A stretch of 7,228 nucleotides of DNA from DAOUCP01 sp034432155 (lineage in GTDB: Bacteria; Chloroflexota; Anaerolineae; Epilineales; Epilineaceae). The translations under genes and the position numbers were made by a program. The notes beneath the pieces were generated by a model. That model was not told the DNA's origin and searched no databases. It saw only the letters and a program-made list of their open reading frames with translations. This document shows, piece by piece, positions 1 to 7,100 of the stretch. The stretch spans positions 1 through 7,228 of the forward strand of contig DAOUCP010000051.1 of NCBI GenBank assembly GCA_034432155.1. Direction: 5' to 3'. The stretch's first letter is position 1. Every line of letters starts with the position of its first letter.

Positions 1-2012
1 GCCGGGGCCCTCGGCCCGGGCGTCGGGCGGAAGGTGCCCTCGCCGTAGCGAATCGTCAGGTAGCGGTTCTGCCCCAGTTGCGCACCGTCCAGGGTGTAGA
101 GGTGGCCGTTGGGCCAGCGGACTTCGACCCGCATGGGGCAGCCCAGGTCCCCGAGGCCGAAGTGGAGCACGCGGGTGTCGTCCGAGTTATCCATGCCGTG
201 GTTGGCCTTGAGCTCGCGGACAAGCACCCGGTCGGGGTAGACAAGCGACACCCGAGTGCCGATGCAGTCGCGTTGGAAGGCGCCGTCCGCTCGCTCCAGC
301 CGGATGGCCAGCCAGGCATTGCGCGAACCAATGTCGTTGCGGAAAAGGTAGTTCGGTCGGCCGAAGCCGGCTTCGCGCTGCATGGCACCCACCAAAAGGT
401 CCAGGTCACCATCGTGGTCGATGTCGGACCAGGCATGACTGCCGCTGGCCTTCATCCGCTGATGCTGCAATGGAAGAGGATCCTCGGGGTGGTTAATCCC
501 ACTTTTCAAGCCAACCGATTCGAAGCTGCCGGTCGGTAGCTGATGAAAGAGCCCGAACCAACCTTTCCGCTCCAGCTCGGTGTACCGTTCGTCGTACTTG
601 CTCTCGCGCGACATGGACAGGTCGAGCCGGCCGTCATTGTCGAAGTCGGCGAGCCCGGCATTCAGATCACCCTCACTGAATGGCAGCCCGACGTCCAGAT
701 AGGCATTGCGGAAATGGTAGCCGCTCTCTGGTCCTTCGTTCAGCAAGAGCAGGCTCGGATCCGACCACATCCTGGAACGCTCGGTCGTTTCGGGGTGAGA
801 GATGTTGGCCTTCCAGAGGTCCAGGTAACCATCGCCGTTGACATCCTCACACTGGATGCCAAAGCCGTTGTCGCCAAACCAGCGCTCCGGTGGGCCGGGT
901 TGCAGATCACGGCCGTAGCCCGTGGAGCGGAGGAGGTAATTGCCCGTTCCCTGGGCGGCGAAGCCTCGCTCGACGGCGGTGTTGATGAAGTTCGCGCGGC
1001 CGTCGTTCTCCCAGAGGATGTTGTGCCCGTAGTGATGGGTGACAGCGTAGGTGGAGACGAAGATGTCCAGATCGCGGTCGTTGTCGTAGTCGCAGGCGAC
1101 GGCGCCATGGCTGAACCTGCTGAGCCGCGCTCGGTCAGCGAGTTGGTCACTGGCCTCGCGAAAGGTGCCGTCGCCATTGCCCAAGAAGAGCTCATCCGGC
1201 AGGGCCACCCAGGCAGCGCCATTCCCCAGAAACAGATCCAGGTTGCCATCGCCATTGTAGTCGCCAAAGACAGCGACGCCAGTGGCGTGGGGCTCTCCCG
1301 GCCGGCCTTCGACGCCCGAGGTAACACGGGGGGTAAAGTGACCCTGTCCATCGTTGAGCAACAGGTGATGTGTGAGACCCAGCGCCCCGGTCACATCCGC
1401 GTCGAGACCGGCGAAGCAGTCCTGGTCACCGTCGTTATCCACGTCACCAAAGGCGAAGAACGCGGCCTGGACATGGCGCAGACCGGAGGCATCGCTCACG
1501 TTGGCAAAGGTGCCATCGCCGTTGTTGTGGAAGACCAGATGCTCGAATGGCCAGTCGGGCAGCATTCGCTGGTTGTGCATCACCACATCGTCCCACCCGT
1601 CGCCGTCCAGATCGACGAAGGCCACGCGCGTGTGGTCGTTGGCGGGTGGGATCGGTGGCACGGTGGCGAAGTTCTGGTCCTGGATGCCGCTCGCGGCCGA
1701 GATGTCAACAAAGAAGTTCTCCCCTAGCGGTACCATCGGCTGTGGCGCGCAGCCCTGGAGAGCCGGCGCCGCGCCAGCCACGGGTAGGCGGTGCCGGCTG
1801 GCTCCGGTGCGTGCCGGGTCAGCTCCGGGCAGCGGCCCGGTGTCGACCATCTGTAGGCCGAGGACCACGGTGGCCGCGAGCACGGCGAGGCGTGTGGGCG
1901 TCGCGGTAGACCCGGGCACGCCGAGCGGTGGGGGCGCCGCGGCAGCCGCGAGCACGGCGAGGCGTGGGGGCGTCACAATGGACCCGAGCAGGCCGAGGCG
2001 CCTGAGCGTCAT
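1..2012 (-). CDS. CRTAC1-family FG-GAP/VCBS repeat protein with C-terminal ASPIC/UnbV domain (3' partial)
   Basis: The frame is open from an ATG at 2012 to the window edge (670 full codons), so the C-terminus is missing. Seven calcium-binding loops of the FG-GAP/VCBS type recur: DLDGDGWDD (134-142), DVDNDGDQD (190-198), DYNGDGNLD (251-259), DYDNDRDLD (308-316), DVNGDGYLD (390-398), DFDNDGRLD (456-464) and DIDHDGDLD (530-538). Such repeats form an integrin-alpha-like beta-propeller. Residues about 566-655 match the ASPIC/UnbV pattern, with IGTRVSL, VLHFGLG, VEVRWPNG and NRYLTI. The family is mostly extracytoplasmic and its function is poorly defined. The N-terminus has two alanine/leucine-rich stretches (about 17-26 and 41-54), and the second could be a signal peptide or anchor; they come from a DNA duplication. 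LQGC at 85-88 resembles a lipobox but lies too deep to trust. The start is fixed by GAGGAG five bases upstream. The visible C-terminus turns proline-rich (RPTPGPRAP). The family call is firm; the cellular role is unknown. Confidence 0.93.
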   Translation of the reverse strand, partial: MTLRRLGLLGSIVTPPRLAVLAAAAAPPPLGVPGSTATPTRLAVLAATVVLGLQMVDTGPLPGADPARTGASRHRLPVAGAAPALQGCAPQPMVPLGENFFVDISAASGIQDQNFATVPPIPPANDHTRVAFVDLDGDGWDDVVMHNQRMLPDWPFEHLVFHNNGDGTFANVSDASGLRHVQAAFFAFGDVDNDGDQDCFAGLDADVTGALGLTHHLLLNDGQGHFTPRVTSGVEGRPGEPHATGVAVFGDYNGDGNLDLFLGNGAAWVALPDELFLGNGDGTFREASDQLADRARLSRFSHGAVACDYDNDRDLDIFVSTYAVTHHYGHNILWENDGRANFINTAVERGFAAQGTGNYLLRSTGYGRDLQPGPPERWFGDNGFGIQCEDVNGDGYLDLWKANISHPETTERSRMWSDPSLLLLNEGPESGYHFRNAYLDVGLPFSEGDLNAGLADFDNDGRLDLSMSRESKYDERYTELERKGWFGLFHQLPTGSFESVGLKSGINHPEDPLPLQHQRMKASGSHAWSDIDHDGDLDLLVGAMQREAGFGRPNYLFRNDIGSRNAWLAIRLERADGAFQRDCIGTRVSLVYPDRVLVRELKANHGMDNSDDTRVLHFGLGDLGCPMRVEVRWPNGHLYTLDGAQLGQNRYLTIRYGEGTFRPTPGPRAP
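1873..1998. repeat. 72-bp-period tandem direct repeat in the CRTAC1 signal region
   Basis: Positions 1873-1925 and 1945-1997 align without gaps at 46 of 53 bases, and the first 22 bases are identical. The period is 72 bp, exactly 24 codons, so the reading frame is kept. The protein shows it as residues 6-23 and 30-47, identical at 13 of 18 positions, each ending in RLAVLAA. The result is two successive hydrophobic segments at the N-terminus. This reads as an in-frame duplication of part of the signal/anchor region. Confidence 0.85.
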
Positions 2013-2017
2013 GATGG

Positions 2018-2023
2018 CTCCTC
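2018..2023 (-). promoter_or_regulatory. Shine-Dalgarno site of the CRTAC1-like gene
   Basis: The minus strand reads GAGGAG five bases before the ATG at 2012. It lies in the 16-nt gap after the TGA of the upstream small gene (2029-2031). This fixes the start of a gene with a repetitive N-terminus and suggests translational coupling to the upstream gene. Confidence 0.85.
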
Positions 2024-2028
2024 GACCG

Positions 2029-2349
2029 TCACGCGTCGCGCTTGGCCTTCTTGCGCTTGGCGCCCGCGGGCGCGTGCACGGTTTCGGCAATGGCGCTGTG
2101 GGTGGCGATCAGGTCGGCCACGATGGCCGAGGGCGGACCGCCGTTGGGATAGGCATCTCGCACCAGTTCCCAAGCGGCTCCCAGCGTCTCGATGGCCCAG
2201 TCAGCGTCTTCGACTCGTAGGCCGGCGATGGCGGTGTACGCTTCGCGGAAGGCGGCGGCGCGCGTTGCGGCATCGGTTCCCTTGGTGTTGCGGAACGCGT
2301 GGCTCGCGACCTTCACTGCCAGATCGAGGCGCGTCTGTTCGAGGGACAT
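2029..2349 (-). CDS. Uncharacterised 106-aa protein with lysine/arginine-rich tail
   Basis: I do not recognise a family. The protein is alanine-rich and looks mostly helical, with acidic and hydrophobic residues mixed (for example RLDLAVKVASHAF near the start and EDADWAIETLGAAWELV at about 47-63). A break at YPNGGPP is followed by another helix. It ends in a very basic tail, AKRKKAKRDA (97-106), which might contact nucleic acid or an acidic surface; that is inference. No signal peptide, membrane segment or cysteine is seen, so it is probably cytosolic. The start is well supported: AAGGAGG lies seven bases before the ATG, and a sigma70-like promoter sits 33 bases further upstream. Its stop codon is 16 nt from the CRTAC1-like start, with that gene's ribosome site inside the gap, so the two are likely cotranscribed. 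The coding call is strong and the function is unknown. Confidence 0.85.
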   Translation of the reverse strand: MSLEQTRLDLAVKVASHAFRNTKGTDAATRAAAFREAYTAIAGLRVEDADWAIETLGAAWELVRDAYPNGGPPSAIVADLIATHSAIAETVHAPAGAKRKKAKRDA

Positions 2350-2356
2350 GGCGAAC

Positions 2357-2363
2357 CCTCCTT
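2357..2363 (-). promoter_or_regulatory. Shine-Dalgarno site of the 106-aa protein
   Basis: The minus strand reads AAGGAGG seven bases upstream of the ATG at 2349. It is a full seven-base match to the anti-Shine-Dalgarno sequence, which supports a real, well-translated small gene. Confidence 0.85.
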
Positions 2364-2381
2364 GACGTTCGGCTGTCCCTT

Positions 2382-2410
2382 CTTCTAGTCCGCTTTGGCC
2401 ACCGTGTCAA
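2382..2410 (-). promoter_or_regulatory. Predicted sigma70-type promoter for the 106-aa / CRTAC1 pair
   Basis: The minus strand carries a consensus -35 TTGACA (2405-2410), a 17-nt spacer and a -10 TAGAAG (2382-2387, four of six consensus bases). Transcription would start near 2375, giving a leader of about 26 nt that contains AAGGAGG. The promoter lies entirely in the 76-nt gap after the pentapeptide gene, so the downstream pair need not depend on read-through. The call rests on sequence match only. Confidence 0.65.
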
Positions 2411-2425
2411 CTGCGGCCGCCGGGT

Positions 2426-2857
2426 CTAGCGTGTCTCCGGCTTCAGGCCGGGCGGTAGCTCGGCGTCGGTGTACGACACCGTCGAAGCGAGTTGCTCTTG
2501 GACGAGGCCAATGGCGTTGCGCAGCTTGGCCCGCCGCAGGTCCGCGTCACCCAAATGGGCATCGGTGAGATCGGCGCCGGTAAGGTCACCATCAACCAGG
2601 TCCGCTTCCCGACAATCGGCCCGGCAAAGCTTGGCTCCGCATAGCTTGGCCTCGGCGAGCAATGCCTCACGCAACGAGGCGTCCGACAGGTCGGCGCCGG
2701 AAAGGTCGGCTCCGCACAGGTCGGCCTGATGCAGATCGGCGTCCCGCAGATCGATGCCCGCCAACACGGCGTCGCGCAGGTTCGTGCGCGCCAGCCTAGC
2801 GCCCGCGAAGTTGCGTTCTCCTTCCGCGTAGCGCCGCAACAGCTCCGCAGCGTCCAT
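2426..2857 (-). CDS. Pentapeptide-repeat protein (143 aa)
   Basis: Residues 20-114 are nineteen uninterrupted pentapeptides of the A(D/N)Lxx type, for example ADLSG, ADLSD and ADLTG. They would fold as a right-handed quadrilateral beta-helix of nearly five coils. The N-terminal cap, with LLRRYAEGERNFAGARL at 6-22, and the C-terminal segment VQEQLAS...LPPGLKP (119-140) match the flanks common in stand-alone bacterial pentapeptide proteins. One repeat has Cys in place of the central Leu (ADCRE, Cys82), and Cys also occurs at 48, 73 and 78. Some family members mimic DNA and bind gyrase, but most have no known role, and nothing here points to gyrase. The frame stays open upstream to 3280, but the ATG at 2857 is chosen because AAGGAGG lies five bases before it and the upstream residues are Arg/Ser/Cys-rich and unlike any fold. 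It is probably cytosolic; no signal peptide is seen. Confidence 0.93.
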   Translation of the reverse strand: MDAAELLRRYAEGERNFAGARLARTNLRDAVLAGIDLRDADLHQADLCGADLSGADLSDASLREALLAEAKLCGAKLCRADCREADLVDGDLTGADLTDAHLGDADLRRAKLRNAIGLVQEQLASTVSYTDAELPPGLKPETR

Positions 2858-2862
2858 ACCAG

Positions 2863-2869
2863 CCTCCTT
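2863..2869 (-). promoter_or_regulatory. Shine-Dalgarno site that fixes the pentapeptide gene start
   Basis: The minus strand reads AAGGAGG five bases before the ATG at 2857. It decides the start against much longer in-frame options upstream (to 3280), which lack protein-like sequence. Confidence 0.88.
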
Positions 2870-2896
2870 CGCGCCCCTCGCGCTTGAGACAGTGCT

Positions 2897-2921
2897 GCGA
2901 TACCGCCCCCGGCGGCATCGC
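2897..2921 (-). promoter_or_regulatory. Strong stem-loop in the pentapeptide mRNA leader
   Basis: Arms 2897-2907 and 2911-2921 are eleven bases each around a three-base loop. On the minus strand all eleven positions pair, including one G-U at 2916/2902. On the plus strand the same position is an A-C mismatch. The asymmetry suggests that the structure matters in the leftward transcript. It ends 39 bases before the pentapeptide ATG. No U-run follows, so it is not a standard terminator. Its role could be mRNA stability or translational control; that is inference. Confidence 0.6.
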
Positions 2922-2929
2922 GCCCACGA

Positions 2930-2982
2930 GCACGGGGAGCGATGGGCAGGTGCCGCGAAAGCCTTGCGGGCCTTCCCCGTGC
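2930..2982. repeat. Inverted repeat with 9-bp arms and nested short hairpin
   Basis: GCACGGGGA at 2930-2938 and its exact reverse complement at 2974-2982 flank a 35-nt loop. That loop contains a smaller CCGC/GCGG pair (2953-2956 and 2966-2969). It could be part of a folded leader of the pentapeptide mRNA, upstream of the stem-loop at 2897-2921. In GC-rich DNA a 9-bp match can arise by chance, so confidence is low. Confidence 0.35.
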
Positions 2983-3082
2983 CCGAGTGGGACAGCAGAG
3001 CGAGCCGCACGGCATGCGAGGCGAACGATCCGCGACCTGACGAGGTACGATCACGATGCCGGTACCGGATCGCTCCGCCGCT

Positions 3083-3091
3083 TGGTATAGT
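3083..3091 (+). promoter_or_regulatory. Possible extended -10 promoter for the sulfurtransferase gene
   Basis: TGGTATAGT is an extended -10 element (TGn followed by TATAGT, five of six consensus bases). No good -35 is seen at the usual distance. Transcription would start near 3098, leaving a leader of about 194 nt before the GTG at 3292. This is the best rightward promoter candidate in the gap. Confidence 0.4.
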
Positions 3092-3098
3092 CGACGAC

Positions 3099-3107
3099 AT
3101 TATATCA
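3099..3107 (-). promoter_or_regulatory. Possible extended -10 promoter for the pentapeptide gene
   Basis: The minus strand reads TGATATAAT, a TGn motif followed by a perfect TATAAT. The -35 region is weak, as is often tolerated with an extended -10. Transcription would start near 3092, giving a leader of about 234 nt that includes the stem-loop at 2897-2921. The element overlaps an 8-bp palindrome, ATCATGAT (3104-3111), and faces the rightward candidate promoter. Confidence 0.5.
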
Positions 3108-3281
3108 TGATTATCAAAGGGCCGGAACGGGCCTGCTCGAACGCGCCCGCCAGAGCGCGACCTCCCTGTCGCCTGCCCGTCGGCACGGTGTGTCCTCGGC
3201 GCGGGCGCGATGCAGCTGCCAGATGGGCAGAGCTCGTCCCACCGGCGTCCATTGCTGTCGCGACAACAGGCCTGAGACAAC

Positions 3282-3285
3282 GAGG
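3282..3285 (+). promoter_or_regulatory. Shine-Dalgarno site supporting the GTG start of the sulfurtransferase
   Basis: GAGG lies six bases before the GTG at 3292. It supports a non-ATG start. The longer in-frame option beginning at 3190 would add 34 residues rich in Cys and Arg that the family lacks. Confidence 0.6.
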
Positions 3286-3291
3286 TGTGCC

Positions 3292-4191
3292 GTGTCCGAT
3301 GCGTTGACGTCGCAGGTCGAGGTCCTGGAGCACCTGGAGGATGACCGTTGGCGGTTCGTCGACTGCCGCTTCCAGCTGGACGAGCCAGCGCTTGGCGAGC
3401 GCGCCTACTTGCGTAGCCATCTGCCCGGTGCCGTATACGCTCACCTCGAGTGGCACCTGTCGGCAGCCGTGGTTGCTGGCCGCACCGGGCGCCATCCTTT
3501 GCCCGATCCCGAGCGCCTGGCGATGACGCTGGGCCTTTGGGGGATCGACGAGACCACGCACGTCGTGGCTTACGACGCTGCCGGTGGCGCCATGGCGGCG
3601 GCTCGCCTGTGGTGGCTGCTGCGGTGGCTAGGCCACGAGGCGGTATCGGTGCTGGATGGCGGTTGGCCGGCCTGGGAGGCAGCGGGATTGCCGGCCGCCG
3701 ATGGGCCGGTGATCCGGCTGCCCCGCACCTTTGTGGTTCGTCGGCAGGATGCGATGGTCGCCGATACGGCGCTGGTCGCTGCCGTGCACCAACGTCCAGA
3801 CTACCGGCTCGTCGACGTTCGGAGCGCCGAGCGTTTCCGGGGCGAGAATGAGACGATCGATCCGGTGGCGGGGCACATTCCCGGTGCGATCTCCTTGCCG
3901 TACAGCGAGATCCTGGAGCCCGACGGCACGTTGCGCTCGTGCCACGAGCTACGGACTCGCTTCCGGGATGCTCTGGACGACGTCCCGCCGGAGCGGACCA
4001 TTGTGTACTGTGGCTCTGGCGTCACGGCCGCTCTCGCGGTGCTGGCGATGGTTCACGCCGGGCTCGGCATGCCGCGGCTGTACGCGGGCTCCTGGTCGGA
4101 GTGGATCACCGACCCGAGCCGACCGGTCGCCCGCGGCGAAGGTGAGGCTACGGGCAGCCCACTTGGTGCGTCAGGGCAGCAAACAACCTGA
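3292..4191 (+). CDS. sseA: Two-domain sulfurtransferase, probable 3-mercaptopyruvate sulfurtransferase
   Basis: The 299-residue protein is a tandem rhodanese. The N-terminal domain (about 19-130) has VDCRFQL, SHLPGAVY and LDGGWPAW. The usual catalytic position there holds Asp (VAYDAAGG), the inactive form normal for this family. The C-terminal domain (about 165-275) has LVDVRSAERF, GHIPGAISLPY and the active-site loop YCGSGVTA, with catalytic Cys240. A CGSGVTA loop is typical of 3-mercaptopyruvate sulfurtransferases; thiosulfate rhodaneses usually have CRKG. It would move sulfur from 3-mercaptopyruvate to thiol or cyanide acceptors in the cytosol. Substrate assignment from the loop alone is not certain, and thiosulfate is possible; the symbol sseA is by family analogy. 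The GTG start is preferred from the ribosome site and from where homology begins. The last 20 or so residues, after the SEWITDPSRPVA segment, extend past the usual family end and are partly encoded in the overlap with the convergent gene. Confidence 0.92.
   Translation: MSDALTSQVEVLEHLEDDRWRFVDCRFQLDEPALGERAYLRSHLPGAVYAHLEWHLSAAVVAGRTGRHPLPDPERLAMTLGLWGIDETTHVVAYDAAGGAMAAARLWWLLRWLGHEAVSVLDGGWPAWEAAGLPAADGPVIRLPRTFVVRRQDAMVADTALVAAVHQRPDYRLVDVRSAERFRGENETIDPVAGHIPGAISLPYSEILEPDGTLRSCHELRTRFRDALDDVPPERTIVYCGSGVTAALAVLAMVHAGLGMPRLYAGSWSEWITDPSRPVARGEGEATGSPLGASGQQTT
4148..4191. other. 44-bp tail-to-tail overlap of convergent genes
   Basis: The TAG of the vWA gene (4148-4150, minus) lies inside the sulfurtransferase frame, which ends at TGA 4189-4191. 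The same 44 bp therefore encode the last 14 residues or so of both proteins. No terminator hairpin with a U-run is seen on either strand nearby, so the two transcripts probably run into each other and pair at their 3' ends. Confidence 0.85.
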
Positions 4192-7100
4192 CGAGTTCCG
4201 CTGCCGACAGGGCAACGAAGCTCCGCTCCGGGTCGCCTGCCAGGGCACGCAGCAGAGGAAGGTCGGCGTCCTCGCCAAATGCCACCGTAAAGACCGTCAC
4301 GCCTGCTCGCCGGAGCTCCTCCCCGCGCGCCAGCACAGGCTCCCGTCCAGCATTGTTCTGACCGTCGGAGAGCAGGACGGTCGCCCAGACCGCCGATGGT
4401 CGACCTCTGGCCTGGAGTTCTGCCAAGCCCAGACGCAGGCCCTCGTCCATGACGGTTCCGGTGACCACTGACAGCCGGTCGATGGCCGCGTGCAGTGCCG
4501 CGCGGTCGTCCGTCAGACCGAGCAGGAGCTGCCCTTGGCGATGGAAGGACACGACGGCCGCCCGGTGGGCGGGTGGCCGCAGTCCGTCCACGAAGGTGTG
4601 GGCTGCCGCTCGCGCCGCTTGCAGCTTGTCGCCGCGCATGCTACTCGAGGCGTCCATAACGAGCACCACGTCGGCGGTCGCCTCGCCGGGCAGGCAACTG
4701 CGGTTGGCGACGAACGGCACGTACGCCGGCAACACCGGGCCGGCCACGGTGACGTAGGGCAGCGGGAACTCCAACTCCCCGGCGACGTCATGACCGTCCA
4801 CATACCGCGCTCGGGCGACGACATTGGTAGGCCAGTGCCCCGTCTGGAGGGGCCGCAAGCGATAGCGCAGCTCCACGAGCGACCGAATGCCGGCCAGTTC
4901 CCAACGCAGCTCCCGGCCGCGAATGGCGGTGAGCGGTGGCCGTGCCGAGCCCTCCACGTAGGCCATGTTCAGGGGCACGACGTCGGTGATGACGGCGGTG
5001 CGCATCGTTACGTCGCTCGTGACGCGCCGCGCGATCTCGCCATACACGGCACTCAGCTCGCTGGCGCTGGGCGCGAAGTAGTACGCGTCGGGCGTGGAGG
5101 CGATGCGGCGCATGAGCTCGGGATCCACGTCGCCACCAAAGCCGATGCTGAAGATACGGATTCCCAACGCCTTGGCGGTCGCCGCGGCCGCTTCGGCATC
5201 GAGGACGTCGCCTTCCGGCCGGCCATCGCTCATCAGGACCACGATCCGTTCGCTGTCGGGCCGGCCGTTCTGCCGCATCTCGGCGGTGGCCAGCGTCAGG
5301 GCCTCACCAATGTCGGTACCGCCGTTCGGCGGCTCGATCGCCACAATGGCGGCTACCACCGCCGCCGGCGAGGAGCTGAGGCCAATCGGCATCACCGCCT
5401 CGGAGCTGAAGGCGACAATGCCAACGCGCGACACCGCAAAGTTCATCTCGTGGACGAACGCGATGGCTGCCGAGCGCGCGGCGGCCATCTTGTGCCCCAC
5501 CATGGACCCCGAGCGGTCGAGCAGCAACAGGATGTCGGCCGGCTTGCCCTCGTCCTGGCACTGGCCAAGGAGCTTCAACGTGACCGTCGTCTCCTGGCCC
5601 AGGTTCAGACGGGAAGGGTCGGCCCACTTGTCCGGGCGGTGGCTACAGCCACTGCCCGTCGGCGGGGCGGCAGCACCGGCGGCGGGATCCACGGCGTAAA
5701 CGAGGACGCGATGGCCCGGGCCGTCGCTGATCAATACGCGACCATCCTGGGCCACGGCCAGGTCGGTAAGCGTGCCATGCCCTCCGCCGCTCGCCAGGGG
5801 AGAGGAGGCATCCCACCAGGCATCGGGCTGGCCGTCGGTACCGTAGCGCCAGACCCAGCCTTCGCGCGTGAGCACGTAGCCATGGCCGTCCGGGCCAAAG
5901 GCGACGCGCAAGGGCACGCCTCGCACCGGCCAGCGCGCCAGAATCGCGCCATCCGGCGTTCGCAGCTCGACCTCGCGGCGGCCGCGGTTGACCAAGGCCA
6001 GCACGCCTGGCGGCCCCACCGCCAGGTCGCTGTACGCCCCCCAGGAGCCGGTCTGGAGAGGGATGGTGACCGCGGGTTGACTGCCTGCCATCGCCACGAG
6101 GGCTTGCCGAGCGACGTCCAGGACGTATAGTCGATCGGCTCCCGGATCGTACGCCAGGCCGCTCAGCCAGCTCTCGGGGGCCGCCTGCCAGCGCCACGTC
6201 TCGGCTTGTCCGTCGAATGCGCGGACGACGTTGCCGCTAGCCACGAACATGCGGTCTTCGGCCACAGCGATCTCGGATGCTTCGGTCACCAGCGACTGTT
6301 CGGCCACCGTCCCGTCGAGGGCGATGCGCTGCACGCGCGGCAAGCTGTCCAGAACGAACGCCGCCGCGCCGGTCACCTCGATGCGCTGTGGCCCGTGGAA
6401 CTCCAGCGGTGGTGCCGGCAGGCGCACGTCTTCGGCGGCCAAGCGCAGCTCTAGCCCCTCATAGCGGCGCAGTCCCGACAACTGGTCGTCTCGCATGGCA
6501 GCCCAGATGACGGCCGTGACGTCCTGGCTCGGGGCCACGGCCACCGCAGAAAAGCCACCCGGCACAGGGGCTCGGGATGCCGCCACGGGCCGCAGCGTCG
6601 TGGTGTCGTACACGTACAGGGTGCGCAACTCGGCGACGACCAAGCGCTCCGAGCCAGCACCGGCAAGGCCGACTTGCGGCAAGAGGGTGGTCGAGGTGAT
6701 GAGCCCGGCGAGGGAGCCGTCGGCCCGCCAAATCTGGACCCGGCGATGTCCGCTGTCGAGGATCGCCAGCTGGCCATCGGCCAGGCCGGCGATGGCTTGC
6801 GGCGCCTGAAGCTCCGCCTCAGCAGGTGGCTGGATCACCCGCATGACATGGCCACTGGCATCGAGCAGCAGGACCCGGCCGCCCAGGTGGTCGGTCACCG
6901 CAATCTCGCCACCGCTGGTCAGGGTGATGCCCCAAGGGGCACCGAGGTCCGTCCAGATGGCCAGCAGGCGGCCATCGGGCGCGAATACCTGGATGCGACG
7001 GTTGCCGGTGTCCGCCACCAGCAGACGGTCCCCAGCCAGCGCGATGCCTTGCGGGCGGTCGAGCTCACCCGGGCCGGCGCCGCGGCGGCCAAAGGTGCGA

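Larger units (their letters stand above)
2858..3291. other. Divergent intergenic control region (434 bp)
   Basis: No gene is supported here. The region separates the leftward pentapeptide gene from the rightward sulfurtransferase gene. It holds an AT-rich island at about 3083-3116, with promoter-like elements on both strands, in otherwise GC-rich DNA. It also has a strong stem-loop at 2897-2921 and a looser inverted repeat with 9-bp arms at 2930-2938 and 2974-2982. From 3117 to 3281 I see only GC-rich sequence with short weak inverted repeats and no clear motif. Confidence 0.75.

Noticed and set aside
543..1727. Long plus-strand open frame of 394 codons
   Set aside because: It lies fully antisense to the CRTAC1-like gene, whose frame shows seven FG-GAP loops and an ASPIC/UnbV domain. 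The plus-strand product is a Val/Ala-rich low-information sequence without domains, expected from GC-rich codon bias.
85..1780. Possible lipoprotein lipobox LQGC in the CRTAC1-like protein (residues 85-88, about 1749-1760)
   Set aside because: Gln is unusual at that position, the Cys is 88 residues from the supported start, and no proper hydrophobic segment directly precedes it.
2413..2420. Palindrome GCGGCCGC after the pentapeptide stop codon as a terminator
   Set aside because: It is only an 8-bp palindrome without a loop or U-run, so it cannot act as an intrinsic terminator.
2897..2912. T-box-like string GGCGGTATCGC on the minus strand
   Set aside because: It partly resembles the T-box core, but the UGG that pairs with the tRNA end is CGG here, the sequence is one arm of a strong local hairpin, and the downstream gene is not an amino-acid or tRNA-synthetase gene.
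2858..3280. N-terminal extension of the pentapeptide protein to 3280
   Set aside because: The extra 141 residues are Arg/Ser/Cys-rich without a fold signature. A perfect ribosome site precedes the ATG at 2857, and the predicted leftward promoter at 3099-3107 lies inside the extension.
3190..3291. Upstream start for the sulfurtransferase at 3190
   Set aside because: The 34 extra residues are Cys/Arg-rich and outside the family alignment, while GAGG sits six bases before the GTG at 3292.
4490..6130. Long plus-strand open frame of 546 codons
   Set aside because: It is antisense to the NHL-vWA gene. Its product is rich in Arg, Gly and His with no recognisable motif, so it is a shadow frame.
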